A stretch of DNA of 64,000 nt from Leptospira soteropolitanensis (GCF_026151655.1 NZ_JAMQPN010000003.1:186001-250000), one strand, 5' to 3'; positions 9,104-17,816 are shown, counted from the first letter of the stretch. Notes: generated from the sequence alone by a model not told the origin. A program made the numbers and translations.

Positions 9104-10033
9104 CTATCTTAGACCCCCCACCCCACTCTTCGCCTCCGCCTTCAAATATTCCACCGCTTCCATTGCAAGCCAACCAGCCTTCATGATCGCATGTGGATTG
9201 TTTTGCAAGATACTTAGCCAAGAAGAAATATATTCCTTATGTTGTAAGTTTCCGCTTAAACCAAATTCTCCAGCGAAAAGGGCCGAACATAACTCTGCAA
9301 CCAACTCCTCAAACGCATAGCTGCTCCTACCATTCGAGAAGTCGCGATTCAATCGATGTCTTGCTCCTGTCCAATGTCCTAACTCGTGTAAGTAGGTGGC
9401 CCAATAATCACTTTCCGTTGCAAAATGCTCTTTTGGAGGCATAAGGATTACATCCGATGAAGTTGAATACTGAGCATTATCAAAGAAGGAAGTCGCTATT
9501 GTGTGATCTATCGCTTGCACAAACGATGCAACCTGATCCAAACTTTTTTCCCGAATCTTTGTTACATATAAAGAATACTCCGACTCAGGTACATTCATTT
9601 GTTCAATGTTGAACGTGGGGAACGCTTTATAATTCTTATATGTTTTGAAATAAACTGGCTCCTCATCTTTGTTTATTTCGAAAACTTCTTTTAATTCAGC
9701 TTTGTTTTGTCTCTTCTTAGGCCAAATCGGAACCTCAACATGGTAAGGAAACAAAACAGCAGCCTTTTCTATTTCCCCCTCTTTTGGTAAATAACCAAGA
9801 CCTTTCCATTGTTTTGCTGTGGCCCAAACCGGATAAGTAAAGCCATACTTTACCAAACAATTTGTTAATAAAAAGGAATTAAACATTCCATACGTTTGTT
9901 TTGTTTTACCATTCTTTGGATATCCAAATGTCTGCCAAGGTTTGACCCACTGTCCTAGGTCACAAGATTGAATGGCCGCCATCACTTCTTCTGTTATTTC
10001 CTTAAGGATTTGATTTCCATATTTCTCTTTCAT
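9104..10033 (-). CDS. ArdC-family antirestriction protein / zincin-like metallopeptidase
   Basis: Plasmid and phage ArdC proteins protect incoming DNA from restriction and bind single-stranded DNA. From the ATG at 10033 the protein has 309 residues. The N-terminal DUF1738 domain begins ILKEITEEVMAAIQSCDLGQWVKPW and includes YGMFNSFLL and VWATAKQWKGLGYLPKEGE. A C-terminal zincin domain follows, with the zinc motif HELGHWTGARHRLNRD and the downstream YAFEELVAELCSALFAGEFG containing the third ligand region. A TTG at 10105 would extend it by 24 residues, but the family normally starts close to the ATG chosen. It signals mobile-element origin for the region. Confidence 0.85.
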   Translation of the reverse strand: MKEKYGNQILKEITEEVMAAIQSCDLGQWVKPWQTFGYPKNGKTKQTYGMFNSFLLTNCLVKYGFTYPVWATAKQWKGLGYLPKEGEIEKAAVLFPYHVEVPIWPKKRQNKAELKEVFEINKDEEPVYFKTYKNYKAFPTFNIEQMNVPESEYSLYVTKIREKSLDQVASFVQAIDHTIATSFFDNAQYSTSSDVILMPPKEHFATESDYWATYLHELGHWTGARHRLNRDFSNGRSSYAFEELVAELCSALFAGEFGLSGNLQHKEYISSWLSILQNNPHAIMKAGWLAMEAVEYLKAEAKSGVGGLR

Positions 10034-10140
10034 ACCACTATATGTAAGTTCAAAGCCAAGGGTGTCACAATTTTTGGAAAAATTTGCAAACCTATTCCGC
10101 TTCAATCCCTTGGCAGAATATACACCTACCCTAGGACAAA

Positions 10141-10245
10141 ATGGCGAATCTTATTGTAGAGAAGCAGGAAAAGGAAATCGGAAGGAAGTTTTCCGAAATT
10201 TTACACTCAATCGAGTATCTTATTCATAGGCACAAGTTAGGTTAA
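10141..10245 (+). CDS. Possible 34-residue small protein
   Basis: An open frame starting MANLIVEKQEKEIGRKFSEI, preceded at a good distance by AGGA. It is charged and helical-looking, with no recognised domain. It contains the TCGGAA-N7-TTCCGA palindrome (10178-10196) within its coding sequence, so either the palindrome or the gene may be fortuitous. It is divergent from the ArdC-like gene. Confidence 0.35.
   Translation: MANLIVEKQEKEIGRKFSEILHSIEYLIHRHKLG
10178..10196. promoter_or_regulatory. Palindrome TCGGAA-N7-TTCCGA, copy 1
   Basis: Perfect 6-bp arms with a 7-base centre. It lies between the ArdC-like gene (minus strand) and the plus-strand gene at 10284. TACAAT, a -10-like sequence toward ArdC, lies about 20 bases away on the minus strand. 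It is one of eight copies in the window. Confidence 0.5.
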
Positions 10246-10283
10246 ATAACTGTATCCCTTAAGGCAAGTTCTAACAATCAATT

Positions 10284-10811
10284 ATGAAAATTCACAACTT
10301 TAATTGGCGCTCGTTATTGAATCTCAAAACAATCGAAGCAAATCAATCCTTGTTAGTTTCTACGTGGATTGATTTGCTTTTAGATTTTTTTGTCCACGGA
10401 GATTCTAAATTTGCAGAATCTCAGATGTCTGATTTTCTAAATCAAATCTTTCGAAAAAATGCAAAATTCTCGTATGTAGAATTTCTGAAAGAACTGCAGG
10501 TAGAATTTTCCTTATTTGAGTATGAAGACCAACTATTGTATCCTTTGAGTTCCATCACTGTGCCACTATGGGAAGACAAAACTCTTTTCGATCATTCAAA
10601 AGAATTGCCTCCCGACCTCCATTGTACCTTCTATCTAACTCCAAACGATATGGTAAAAGACTCTCATTTTACTTTCAAAAACTCAGGCAATGTAAACCAT
10701 ATAGAAAAGGTAATTTTGTTAGATGGCATCGAATGGACCCGACTTACAAATGATCGATTTTGGTCAGAAACAGGGGAAGGAATGAGTTACAGAATTCAAG
10801 ACAAGGTATAA
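10284..10811 (+). CDS. Hypothetical protein, 175 residues
   Basis: I do not recognise this protein. It is soluble, with no signal peptide or membrane helix, and is acidic and aromatic-rich (FEYEDQLLYPLSSITVPLWEDK). A C-terminal part with short beta-like stretches ends in WSETGEGMSYRIQDKV. It is the only plus-strand gene in this stretch and lies 88 bases downstream of the copy-1 palindrome, which may control it. Confidence 0.6.
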   Translation: MKIHNFNWRSLLNLKTIEANQSLLVSTWIDLLLDFFVHGDSKFAESQMSDFLNQIFRKNAKFSYVEFLKELQVEFSLFEYEDQLLYPLSSITVPLWEDKTLFDHSKELPPDLHCTFYLTPNDMVKDSHFTFKNSGNVNHIEKVILLDGIEWTRLTNDRFWSETGEGMSYRIQDKV

Positions 10812-10899
10812 CCATACCTTCCTCGTACCTGTAAATTCCCATCTACCATTCGTTCGCAGTTTCAATGTAAGTAAACGAATGCTGAAAAGAATCGATTTG

Positions 10900-11612
10900 C
10901 TACTTAATAAGCTCGTCGATTTTCTCCACTACTGCCTTAAAGCCAAGTCCATTTTTATGATATCGATTACTCCACGCCGGATGGTGAATTCCTAGAAAAT
11001 GGATTCCTTTGTCATTGAAGTATTTCCAATAAGCAGAATTCGTTTCACCGCTTGAATCTCTGTCTGGCTGACTTTTTGGATTTATTGCCTTTCGAAAGAG
11101 ACTGAATGGACTTTGATCACCATGACCCAAACACAACACCAGCTTAGGTTTTACAATTTCAAGTATACTCTTATGAATTGGGTAAAGACACTCTTTAAAG
11201 AAATTAGATACCGTATGATTTGGAGAATTTGCAATTAGGGAATTATCTTTTAAATCGACTGATCCTCTTATCGATTGCATAAAAATCGCGTTGAGAGTTA
11301 TCGACTTTCTTAAGTCCAAACTAATCACACTATTTTTAAACAATTCTTGCATCACACGCTGCATGCCCACTGGAACAACCTTTTTATTATCGCTACAAAT
11401 TGGACATTCTGCATACGTTTTTGATGGAGTATAGTGATGAAAAGGTTCCTTGTATTTGCCTGCTTTTTTTAAATCTGCTTTGCTATGCCTGCAACGATCA
11501 ATAAAACCAGAATAGAACTTAAAGCTATCATTATCCCAATATTTTGAAATATTACTGCCTAAACTGCCGACAGACTCTGACTTAGGATCACATCCTTGCC
11601 TATTTTTGTCAT
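10900..11612 (-). pseudogene. Uracil-DNA-glycosylase-like gene with a one-base frameshift near its start
   Basis: A strong ribosome binding site (GGGAGGTGG) precedes an ATG at 11612. That frame stops after 17 codons. The long frame is one base away and is open from 11631 to 10900. Adding one A to the A5 run (11603-11607 on this strand) joins MTK to NRQGCDPKSESVGSLG and restores about 237 residues. The N-terminal half has a possible zinc pair (AECPICSDN). The C-terminal half (KPKLVLCLGHG..., GIHFLGIHHPAWSNRY) has the spacing of uracil-DNA-glycosylase-fold proteins. A start at the GTG at 11370 would leave only 156 residues. The gene begins 23 bases after the leucine-rich gene, as part of the same transcription unit. 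The family call is weak; the frameshift is clear. Confidence 0.55.
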
Positions 11613-11634
11613 AACCACCTCCCTGTTGTGGAAT

Positions 11635-12810
11635 TCAAATAATTTGATGCAAATTGAGAAAAGCCTTAATTCTCTTTCGATTCCTTTTCTTTCGAAAAGG
11701 ATGAAGATAAACTAACGTACCTGATGATGAAAACAATTTTAATTTATTTCGATCTGGATATTTAATATTTTTATCTTCGCTACCAAGCTTATTTATATTC
11801 AAATATCGGAGTGATTTAAATTGATCTATAAAGTTCTCAAATTTGACCATTCCATTACGATTAATACGGTGCAATCCAAGATATCGCAAATTATAATTTG
11901 GCATCTCTAATTCGGGAAATTGGAAATTTCCGGAAGCCATGATTTTAATGCGCATAATCGAATTCCTCTCAAACAAACTTTTGGGCAAATTTCTAAGATC
12001 GGGTGCAACTACCGTGAATGATTTCAATTTTGAACCAAAGGTTAAATTTTTAGGGAGATATCGGAACTGAGAATTCACAAATTCTTGCCTGTGATTTCTT
12101 AAAGCCAAACGAAATTTAGATGATAAGAGTTTTTTATAATGATGAAACATTCTTTTTTCAATGGTTTTAAGTCCAATTTTTGAGAATATAGAATTCTCTG
12201 TATGTTCCGTTGTAGAACAAAAACGGAACATATGCGCAGTTATATATTCAGAGGAAGATTTCAAACGATGATTTTCATATGCAAAAAATCTTAAATCTGG
12301 AAAAATCGTTAAGTCTTCAGGAAATTCTTTTAAGAGTGAATTCTGTATGCAGATATTACGTATTTTTTTCCCTTCAAATTCACTTGATGTATTAATTAAC
12401 CTTCTCAAACTACAATCACGAAAATAGAGATGTGTAATATCAGCAAAACATCCACCTAGGGAAGGAAGTTCCTCCATATCCAATCCAACAAAATGAAGCA
12501 TTTTAATATTTTTAACATCTTTTAGCAAATAACGAATATCGCCCATATTTAGATTATCAAATTCAGAATTCTTTTTTTCAGAGAAAAGCGAATCAGAAAA
12601 TTCACTTTGTTTACCTTCCCCACTTATGCCATATTCTACTCTTTCATAGTATTGTTTCAATAACTCCCACTGAGACTTACGAAGAGAAATAGATTTAAAA
12701 TTTACACCAACAACTTTAATGGCTTTTTCCGATTGATTTTTTGTTATATCAGAAAGAAAATCTTTTATATCGCTAAGGATACAATTCATATGAATGCAAT
12801 ACTCTTTCAT
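11635..12810 (-). CDS. Leucine-rich-repeat-like protein
   Basis: A 391-residue soluble protein with irregular leucine-rich units. Examples are IKMLHFVGLDMEELPSLGG, ITHLYFRDCSLRRL, IRNICIQNSLLKEFPEDL, LKSFTVVAPDLRNLPKSLF and LRYLGLHRINRNG. The spacing (L-x-x-L-x-L...LP-x-x-L) fits a divergent LRR solenoid, interrupted around residues 190-250. It has no signal peptide, so a cytoplasmic protein-binding role is likely. It lies 44 bases downstream of the PcfJ-like gene and is probably cotranscribed with it and the UDG-like gene. Confidence 0.6.
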   Translation of the reverse strand: MKEYCIHMNCILSDIKDFLSDITKNQSEKAIKVVGVNFKSISLRKSQWELLKQYYERVEYGISGEGKQSEFSDSLFSEKKNSEFDNLNMGDIRYLLKDVKNIKMLHFVGLDMEELPSLGGCFADITHLYFRDCSLRRLINTSSEFEGKKIRNICIQNSLLKEFPEDLTIFPDLRFFAYENHRLKSSSEYITAHMFRFCSTTEHTENSIFSKIGLKTIEKRMFHHYKKLLSSKFRLALRNHRQEFVNSQFRYLPKNLTFGSKLKSFTVVAPDLRNLPKSLFERNSIMRIKIMASGNFQFPELEMPNYNLRYLGLHRINRNGMVKFENFIDQFKSLRYLNINKLGSEDKNIKYPDRNKLKLFSSSGTLVYLHPFRKKRNRKRIKAFLNLHQII

Positions 12811-12854
12811 TGCTTTAATTATAGCGATTTCCTAATTGGTATTGCGGAATTTAT

Positions 12855-14228
12855 TTATCCGAAAGTCAGTTTATTTTTCCATCCCTCAATCTTTTTGAAG
12901 TTTGATTTTATTTTACTACAATTATCGAAAACATTTATCAACAAGTAACGGAAACTTGGAAATCGATTCATTAACTTGCAATCGTAGGTTGAGTAACCAG
13001 ATTTCCATAGTTTGAAACACACTCTCGCAACATGAAGATTAAGTTTGTTTGAAAGTGAGGCGATACAAACGATCGTTTTTTCTTTTACATTTAAACAAAG
13101 AAGAACAGACTCTTTTGAATCAGGAATATTTTTCACAAACATAACTGATCCATCAAATAGAAAAATCGTACGTTCTGGAACAATATCTTTCGCGAGACAA
13201 TTGTTATAAATGAATCCATATCCAATTAATTCATTCAGTGTGCGAATACATCTAAACCCGTGGACAGGAATTTTTTTGTCAAAAACAGGTATCAACATCT
13301 TTTGGGTCAACTTACCAAAATTCTTTTGAATTTTTTGCAAAACTTTATAATTCAAATTATCTAAGAAATCATAATTCTTAATCTTACTATTTTTAAGAAT
13401 TGATATACATAGCCCGGATGCAAACAATCTTAAATACCTTTGCTTTTCCTTCCTATTCATATATTCTTTGTAATCTTTCTCGAAGTGATAAGAACTTGGA
13501 TTCGAATTTTCAGCTAATTCATAAAAAATCAGTCCCAGATTTTTATAAAACCTTGAAAAGCCCAAAAGAAAATAAACATTCAGAGGATTTTCATATTTAA
13601 AAAATTTCTCTGGAATTTTTCCAAATTTCACCAGAGAAAGCAACCGAAACCACTCTTGCTCCCTGAGAGTGTCTATATTGTTTTGAGAAATAAACTCATA
13701 TAAACCTGTAGATAACTTTCCATCATATGATAAATATGCTTTCCAATTATGCCATTTTTCGTTCGCGTCACTAAGTCTTAAACCAAAGTTACTTTTTTTG
13801 CCTAATCTCTCCATTTCAGCCAAATGTAACAAAAGATACTTTAAAAAAGGAAAATCTATGATTTCCTTTCTAAGTTTCTCATCTTCGAAAAACCGAATTA
13901 TAATTGAAGCAGGCAAATATTTGAATCTTACAATTTCATTTCCATAATCTCCAAAAATAGGAATAGAAGCTATTCTAGTAAAATTAATAAATTCACGTGG
14001 AAGTTTAGATTCAAATTGCCTTCGCAATCCCTTTGAATTCTCGATAAATCTTTTAATTAAAAATTTAGGAACCCCAAACCCAATTAAGACCCCCAAATTA
14101 AAATTAAAACGAATTGGAATCTTTTGTTTTTTGTTTCCAACCTCCAAAATATATCTAGTTTTAGATGGGTATAATTTTAATGAATACCCAGAAGATGTGA
14201 GTTGATAAATGACAACAGGAGTTTTCAT
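12855..14228 (-). CDS. PcfJ-like protein (weak match)
   Basis: 457 residues, basic and without membrane helices. The C-terminal third resembles PcfJ-family proteins of conjugative plasmids and phages. ELIGYGFIYNNCLAKDIVPERT occupies the place of the conserved NCV-Y motif. It is followed by a beta region (SVMFVKNIPDSKESVLLCLN) and then NKLNLHVARVCFKLW, where PcfJ has Q-x-x-G-x-x-N and a Trp-containing helix. The function of PcfJ is unknown. The gene follows the FliN-FliG fusion by 93 bases and has a copy of the TCGGAA palindrome 44 bases upstream of its ATG. Confidence 0.45.
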   Translation of the reverse strand: MKTPVVIYQLTSSGYSLKLYPSKTRYILEVGNKKQKIPIRFNFNLGVLIGFGVPKFLIKRFIENSKGLRRQFESKLPREFINFTRIASIPIFGDYGNEIVRFKYLPASIIIRFFEDEKLRKEIIDFPFLKYLLLHLAEMERLGKKSNFGLRLSDANEKWHNWKAYLSYDGKLSTGLYEFISQNNIDTLREQEWFRLLSLVKFGKIPEKFFKYENPLNVYFLLGFSRFYKNLGLIFYELAENSNPSSYHFEKDYKEYMNRKEKQRYLRLFASGLCISILKNSKIKNYDFLDNLNYKVLQKIQKNFGKLTQKMLIPVFDKKIPVHGFRCIRTLNELIGYGFIYNNCLAKDIVPERTIFLFDGSVMFVKNIPDSKESVLLCLNVKEKTIVCIASLSNKLNLHVARVCFKLWKSGYSTYDCKLMNRFPSFRYLLINVFDNCSKIKSNFKKIEGWKNKLTFG

Positions 14229-14271
14229 AGTTTAGAGCCAATGAAAACTTTAGCGCATCTTTACTGGAATT

Positions 14272-14290
14272 TCGGATTTAAATATTCCGA
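14272..14290. promoter_or_regulatory. Palindrome TCGGAT-N7-TTCCGA, copy 2
   Basis: One mismatch to the consensus. It lies 44 bases upstream of the PcfJ-like gene, between it and the stop codon of the FliN-FliG fusion. This suggests a second promoter inside the cluster. Confidence 0.5.
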
Positions 14291-14321
14291 ATAAAAAAAT
14301 TTGAATCCGTAAGACAGAAAT

Positions 14322-15818
14322 TTATTCTGAAACACGACGCAGCTCATTTGCAATTTCGCTTGATCCTTCCTTTTCCAACGCGATTAGAATTTTTTCCTGC
14401 ATACTCCGAGAGAATAAAACGAAAAGCATTTCCATCGGCTGAATACTACTTTGGAACGTTTTAGTACTTTCAAAGTAAGAACGAATCAAAATGAATCTTT
14501 CGATATTGGCAAAAAATCGCTTTTTAGAGATATTAATTTTTGCAATTCGACTCTCAACATCCATTCTAACAGTTGCTTCAAGATTCGATAAGATGGCTAA
14601 AGACTGTTCCGAATCAATAAACTTTAAAACTAGTGCAAAAAATTGATTATTTTCTTCTTGGATATAATTCAAAATTTCCTTTGGATCAATGTCTTTTAGA
14701 TTTTTGTTAGCAATCAACAAATTGAATTTATCAGATCTTTGATTTTCAAAAGAGAAAAGATTTAATATTTTTGAGTAGTATGTGTTTATGTTAATTCCAT
14801 TGAACAAACTTTTGAAAATACTTACCCATTGCAAAACATTCAAGTCTTCTCCTCCGCTTTCGTTATCTGTATCAACAAAGCCGATTGCATCGACTCGGCC
14901 GCGAACCTGAAAAGCAATATTAGAATTTCTTAAAAATGCATACCCGAAGAAACTAATTCCATTATCAAATTTAAGGATAAATGGCTCTCCAGGATAAGTA
15001 TTCAGTTTAATATTACTATTTAGCTCTAATTTTAGGATCTCACGACAAGTCATGATTCGTTCCCCAAGTATCAATCGACCTCTAATCCTATCAGAGGAAG
15101 ATCTGATTACATTAGAATCACGCAAATCATTTATCTTTTCGATTTTTATTCCAAAATTTTCATCAGCAATAATTATACTGCCTTCAAATAAACGAAGGTC
15201 ACTTGCTTCAGCATATAAGGCTATTGAACAATTTTGAAGATTGTCAAATTTAACAATACTTCCATTTGCCAAACTCATTATCTCTGCTTCGGTAAAGTAT
15301 CCCCTATTCAATTCAGCCACTAAATTTACTTCACTATCCAAAATAGAAGTCCGAAGCTCATGCCGATTTAGTTCAAATTTTTTCAATTTTAAACGATTTT
15401 GCTTGGATTTAAAAACAGTGCGACAAGCTATTGTTTTCCCAATCATCAAGATCCCATTCTTCTTTTGATCCAATGTTTCTTCTAAAAAACAATTCTTCAA
15501 TGGCACGGGAAGGTTTGTTAACTTGGATTCCATTAATTGGAAGTATTTTGAGAATTCAAATTCATGTGAAAGAAGATAAAACTTGAGATAAGAAAGTAAC
15601 AGCGTTTTGATATCTGATTTAGCTGACAATTCCCCAAAGGCGTTTCGTATTTCGTCATAAGAGAGAGTTGATAGAAATTCTCTTAAATATTTCTTGTTCT
15701 TGCGAGTTTCAAAGCAGCCTTTTACCCAAAGAAAATATTTGAGTTTCTCAAGAATAGTTTCTAAATTCTTATTGTTAGAATTTTCTAACTGCGATATTTC
15801 TTCTTTTATTTGTTGCAT
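14322..15818 (-). CDS. FliN-FliN-FliG domain fusion (flagellar rotor/switch homologue)
   Basis: A 498-residue soluble protein that looks like flagellar C-ring parts joined in one chain. Residues about 166-230 (LANGSIVKFDNLQ..., FEGSIIIADENFGIKIEKI) have the SpoA/FliN pattern of G-S-I-V-x-L-D and DENFG-x-x-I. Residues about 248-307 (RLILGERIMTCREILKLELNSNI..., FFGYAFLRNSNIAFQV) look like a second SpoA domain. Residues about 378-445 (EENNQFFALVLKFIDSEQS, ILSNL, VESRIAKI) follow the middle domain of FliG, with ENNQ where FliG has EHPQ. The tail (MQEKILIALEKEGSSEIANELRR) resembles the following FliG helices. The N-terminal 160 residues are unassigned. The gene follows the FliM-like gene by 20 bases. 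No single known protein has this order, so a fusion specific to this element is inferred. Confidence 0.65.
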   Translation of the reverse strand: MQQIKEEISQLENSNNKNLETILEKLKYFLWVKGCFETRKNKKYLREFLSTLSYDEIRNAFGELSAKSDIKTLLLSYLKFYLLSHEFEFSKYFQLMESKLTNLPVPLKNCFLEETLDQKKNGILMIGKTIACRTVFKSKQNRLKLKKFELNRHELRTSILDSEVNLVAELNRGYFTEAEIMSLANGSIVKFDNLQNCSIALYAEASDLRLFEGSIIIADENFGIKIEKINDLRDSNVIRSSSDRIRGRLILGERIMTCREILKLELNSNIKLNTYPGEPFILKFDNGISFFGYAFLRNSNIAFQVRGRVDAIGFVDTDNESGGEDLNVLQWVSIFKSLFNGININTYYSKILNLFSFENQRSDKFNLLIANKNLKDIDPKEILNYIQEENNQFFALVLKFIDSEQSLAILSNLEATVRMDVESRIAKINISKKRFFANIERFILIRSYFESTKTFQSSIQPMEMLFVLFSRSMQEKILIALEKEGSSEIANELRRVSE

Positions 15819-15838
15819 CTTTCTTACCTAGACAATTG

Positions 15839-16666
15839 TCACTGATTCGCTCGAATGCCATGAATCGGAAGCAGTTGACCCTTTTCAAATTTTATAACCT
15901 TTGATACATTAAATCCAGGAACCTCAAGACAAGTAGTCTTACATCTTTCCTTTTCGCCGAGATTACGCTTATTATATAAATCGATTGATGTTTTCAAAAG
16001 AATCGACTCAATGGAAGAAAACGGAATAAATATTTGCATTAATTCAGAACAGTCATCAATATTTACGTCAAAACAAATGGATAACATTTTTGAACTTAAG
16101 GGTATTCTTTTGATTCTCCATGCTTCTCCTTCAACGAAATCAAGAGACAAACTCATCTCGCAAAGCGCGTTCCATTCTTTGTTCAGATGGACCAGAATTT
16201 TTTTTTCAAGAAAATCTTCTAAGATAAGTAATTGAAAACTAGAGAAAGGTTTCACTTGTTCTGAGGATTCTTCATTCGATGCCCCCAACAATTTGTTTAA
16301 AATTTCATTTGCTAAGTTATATTCGAAAATCAAAATTATTGGGTGTTTATATTTGTTAATATTAATTGTAGAAATTAATGTTGGTCCAGAGAAAGATCGA
16401 GTAACTTCCTCGTGGTGTAGCTCATCAATAGCCGCAATACTGATGAAAACTTTTGAATCAAGTTCCGACCGTAAATCTACTGTTAATGCAGTAGCAAAAG
16501 AAGAATGTATTGAAAAAAGAATATGTTCATGCTCTTCTGAAAAGAGAATAGGCCTATTGAAGTCATAGTATTTTGTATAATTTAAATTATTGAATTCACC
16601 TTCAGATAGATTGTTCAAAAAATCATCAATCTCTTCCATTGATAAAACTAATTTTTCTTCCTTCAT
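15839..16666 (-). CDS. FliM-like flagellar switch protein paralogue
   Basis: 275 residues that follow FliM from end to end. An N-terminal LSMEEIDDFL at 8-17 matches the CheY-P-binding peptide of FliM. YDFNRP...FSEEHEHILFSIHSSFATALTVDLRSEL at 34-69 matches the start of the FliM middle domain. EEVTRSFSGPTLISTINI at 86-103 and IFIPFSSIE at 212-220 match further conserved blocks. The GGxG motif that contacts FliG is replaced by GASN at 128-131. The C-terminal SpoA domain is cut to about 35 residues. FliM normally has about 330 residues. It lies in an operon between a 127-residue unknown and the FliN-FliG fusion, far from any flagellar operon. It is clearly a divergent accessory paralogue rather than the housekeeping FliM. 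Confidence 0.75.
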   Translation of the reverse strand: MKEEKLVLSMEEIDDFLNNLSEGEFNNLNYTKYYDFNRPILFSEEHEHILFSIHSSFATALTVDLRSELDSKVFISIAAIDELHHEEVTRSFSGPTLISTININKYKHPIILIFEYNLANEILNKLLGASNEESSEQVKPFSSFQLLILEDFLEKKILVHLNKEWNALCEMSLSLDFVEGEAWRIKRIPLSSKMLSICFDVNIDDCSELMQIFIPFSSIESILLKTSIDLYNKRNLGEKERCKTTCLEVPGFNVSKVIKFEKGQLLPIHGIRANQ

Positions 16667-16673
16667 ATGTCTG

Positions 16674-17057
16674 CTACCATAGTATATTCAATGCTTCCAA
16701 CTGATCGATCAGTTTGCCGAAATGCAACAGGTTCTCTTTTTCTAGTTCCGAATTGTTTTCCCATTCCTCTGGGTGCTTTTCCATTTCTAATCTAATGATT
16801 CGTTCAAACGAAATTTCACCATATCGTTTGCGAGAACTTCTCAAACCAATTTTTACTCGATCATTTCCTTTGATAAATTTATGCATTTCAACAATGTCGA
16901 ATTTCTCAGGTAACATACAGATAATGGTAAGATAATAAAGGAAGTCTGGAATCTCATGTTGGTCCATAAAATGTATGAGTTTATTGATAATTGGAGGAAC
17001 TTCGCTAAGTCTCACCTTACTCGGCAATTCAATCTCGGGTTCAAAAGAAGCGTTCAT
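16674..17057 (-). CDS. Hypothetical protein, 127 residues, in the FliM/FliG-like operon
   Basis: I do not recognise a family. It is small, soluble and mostly helical, with a proline-containing N-terminus (FEPEIELPSKVRLSEVPPIINKL) and an acidic C-terminal helix pair. It sits 12 bases after the SLOG gene and 7 bases before the FliM-like gene, so it is tightly coupled and presumably works with them. It might be an adaptor or chaperone for the switch-like proteins; this is a guess from position only. Confidence 0.6.
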   Translation of the reverse strand: MNASFEPEIELPSKVRLSEVPPIINKLIHFMDQHEIPDFLYYLTIICMLPEKFDIVEMHKFIKGNDRVKIGLRSSRKRYGEISFERIIRLEMEKHPEEWENNSELEKENLLHFGKLIDQLEALNILW

Positions 17058-17069
17058 CTAAGATCCCCC

Positions 17070-17519
17070 CTACTCCACTCTACCATCAGGCCAAAACAAC
17101 TTCACTGGAGTTCCCGTTTTCTTTGCAAAACGAATCGTAGCCCAAGTGCCAGACCTTTGTTTCTCAGGACCACTCGGAAACGCCCAGAGTTCCTTCGCTG
17201 AAGAAACTATCACTTGGTTTCGTTTTAAATACTCTTCACTTGCAAAGCTGTGAACCAACACATCCTTCGTTTCATATTTCTTTTGGCAAAACGCTCGTTG
17301 TTTGTTATCTGTTGGAGGATGGATGAAGATTTCGATGACTTTGGGATTTTCTTTTTTAGCCTCCAAGAGGATTTTATGGATTCCTTCATCTACACCCACA
17401 CAATCACCGTGATGTAATTTAATCTCATCATACTTCGAAAGTTCGGTAACAAAGGCTTCGATTTGAGCCTGCGTGATTCCATCTCGAGATCCAGTAATTC
17501 CGATATGTAATTGTTTCAT
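17070..17519 (-). CDS. SLOG-superfamily (DprA/LOG-like) nucleotide-binding domain protein
   Basis: 149 residues forming one Rossmann-like SLOG domain. The N-terminal GITGSRDGIT is the nucleotide-binding loop, KLHHGDCVGVDEGIHKI the second motif, and NQVIVSSAKELWAFPSGPEKQRSGTWATIRFAKK the third strand and helix. Such proteins (DUF2493/YspA-type) are thought to bind nucleotides or nucleotide-derived signals and are common beside toxins and defence genes. It is the first gene of the unit leading into the 127-residue, FliM-like and FliN-FliG genes. It has a palindrome copy 31 bases upstream of its ATG. Confidence 0.7.
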   Translation of the reverse strand: MKQLHIGITGSRDGITQAQIEAFVTELSKYDEIKLHHGDCVGVDEGIHKILLEAKKENPKVIEIFIHPPTDNKQRAFCQKKYETKDVLVHSFASEEYLKRNQVIVSSAKELWAFPSGPEKQRSGTWATIRFAKKTGTPVKLFWPDGRVE

Positions 17520-17550
17520 GATACTAGTATCCCATAGGTGATTCTAGAAT

Positions 17551-17569
17551 TCGGAAAAGGATTTTCCGA
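17551..17569. promoter_or_regulatory. Palindrome TCGGAA-N7-TTCCGA, copy 3
   Basis: Perfect arms, 31 bases upstream of the SLOG gene. It is part of a longer stretch (about 17528-17575) that is nearly repeated at about 18821-18868 before the MotA-like gene, including ATCCCAT and GATTCTAGAAT. That shared block reads like a duplicated promoter, with GGGATACTAG as a -10-like region on the minus strand. Confidence 0.6.
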
Positions 17570-17816
17570 ATGGGAATGGTGAAAAGGAATGTTTTCTATT
17601 CTAAACTCTTATAACTCGATTTTCAAGAATTCCGCCTTCCATTATCATTTTGCAAAATAACTGATTCTCAAAGGTTCGTAGAATCTTTTGATTGTAAAAG
17701 AATCTTACAAGGCTTGTTTCACTGTTTGTTCGTTAAACTACAGAGATCATTTTCCTTGTATGCTCGTTTGCATCTCTTACTTTTTTAAGACAAAAAAGAT
17801 GTCCATTTTTATGTAA

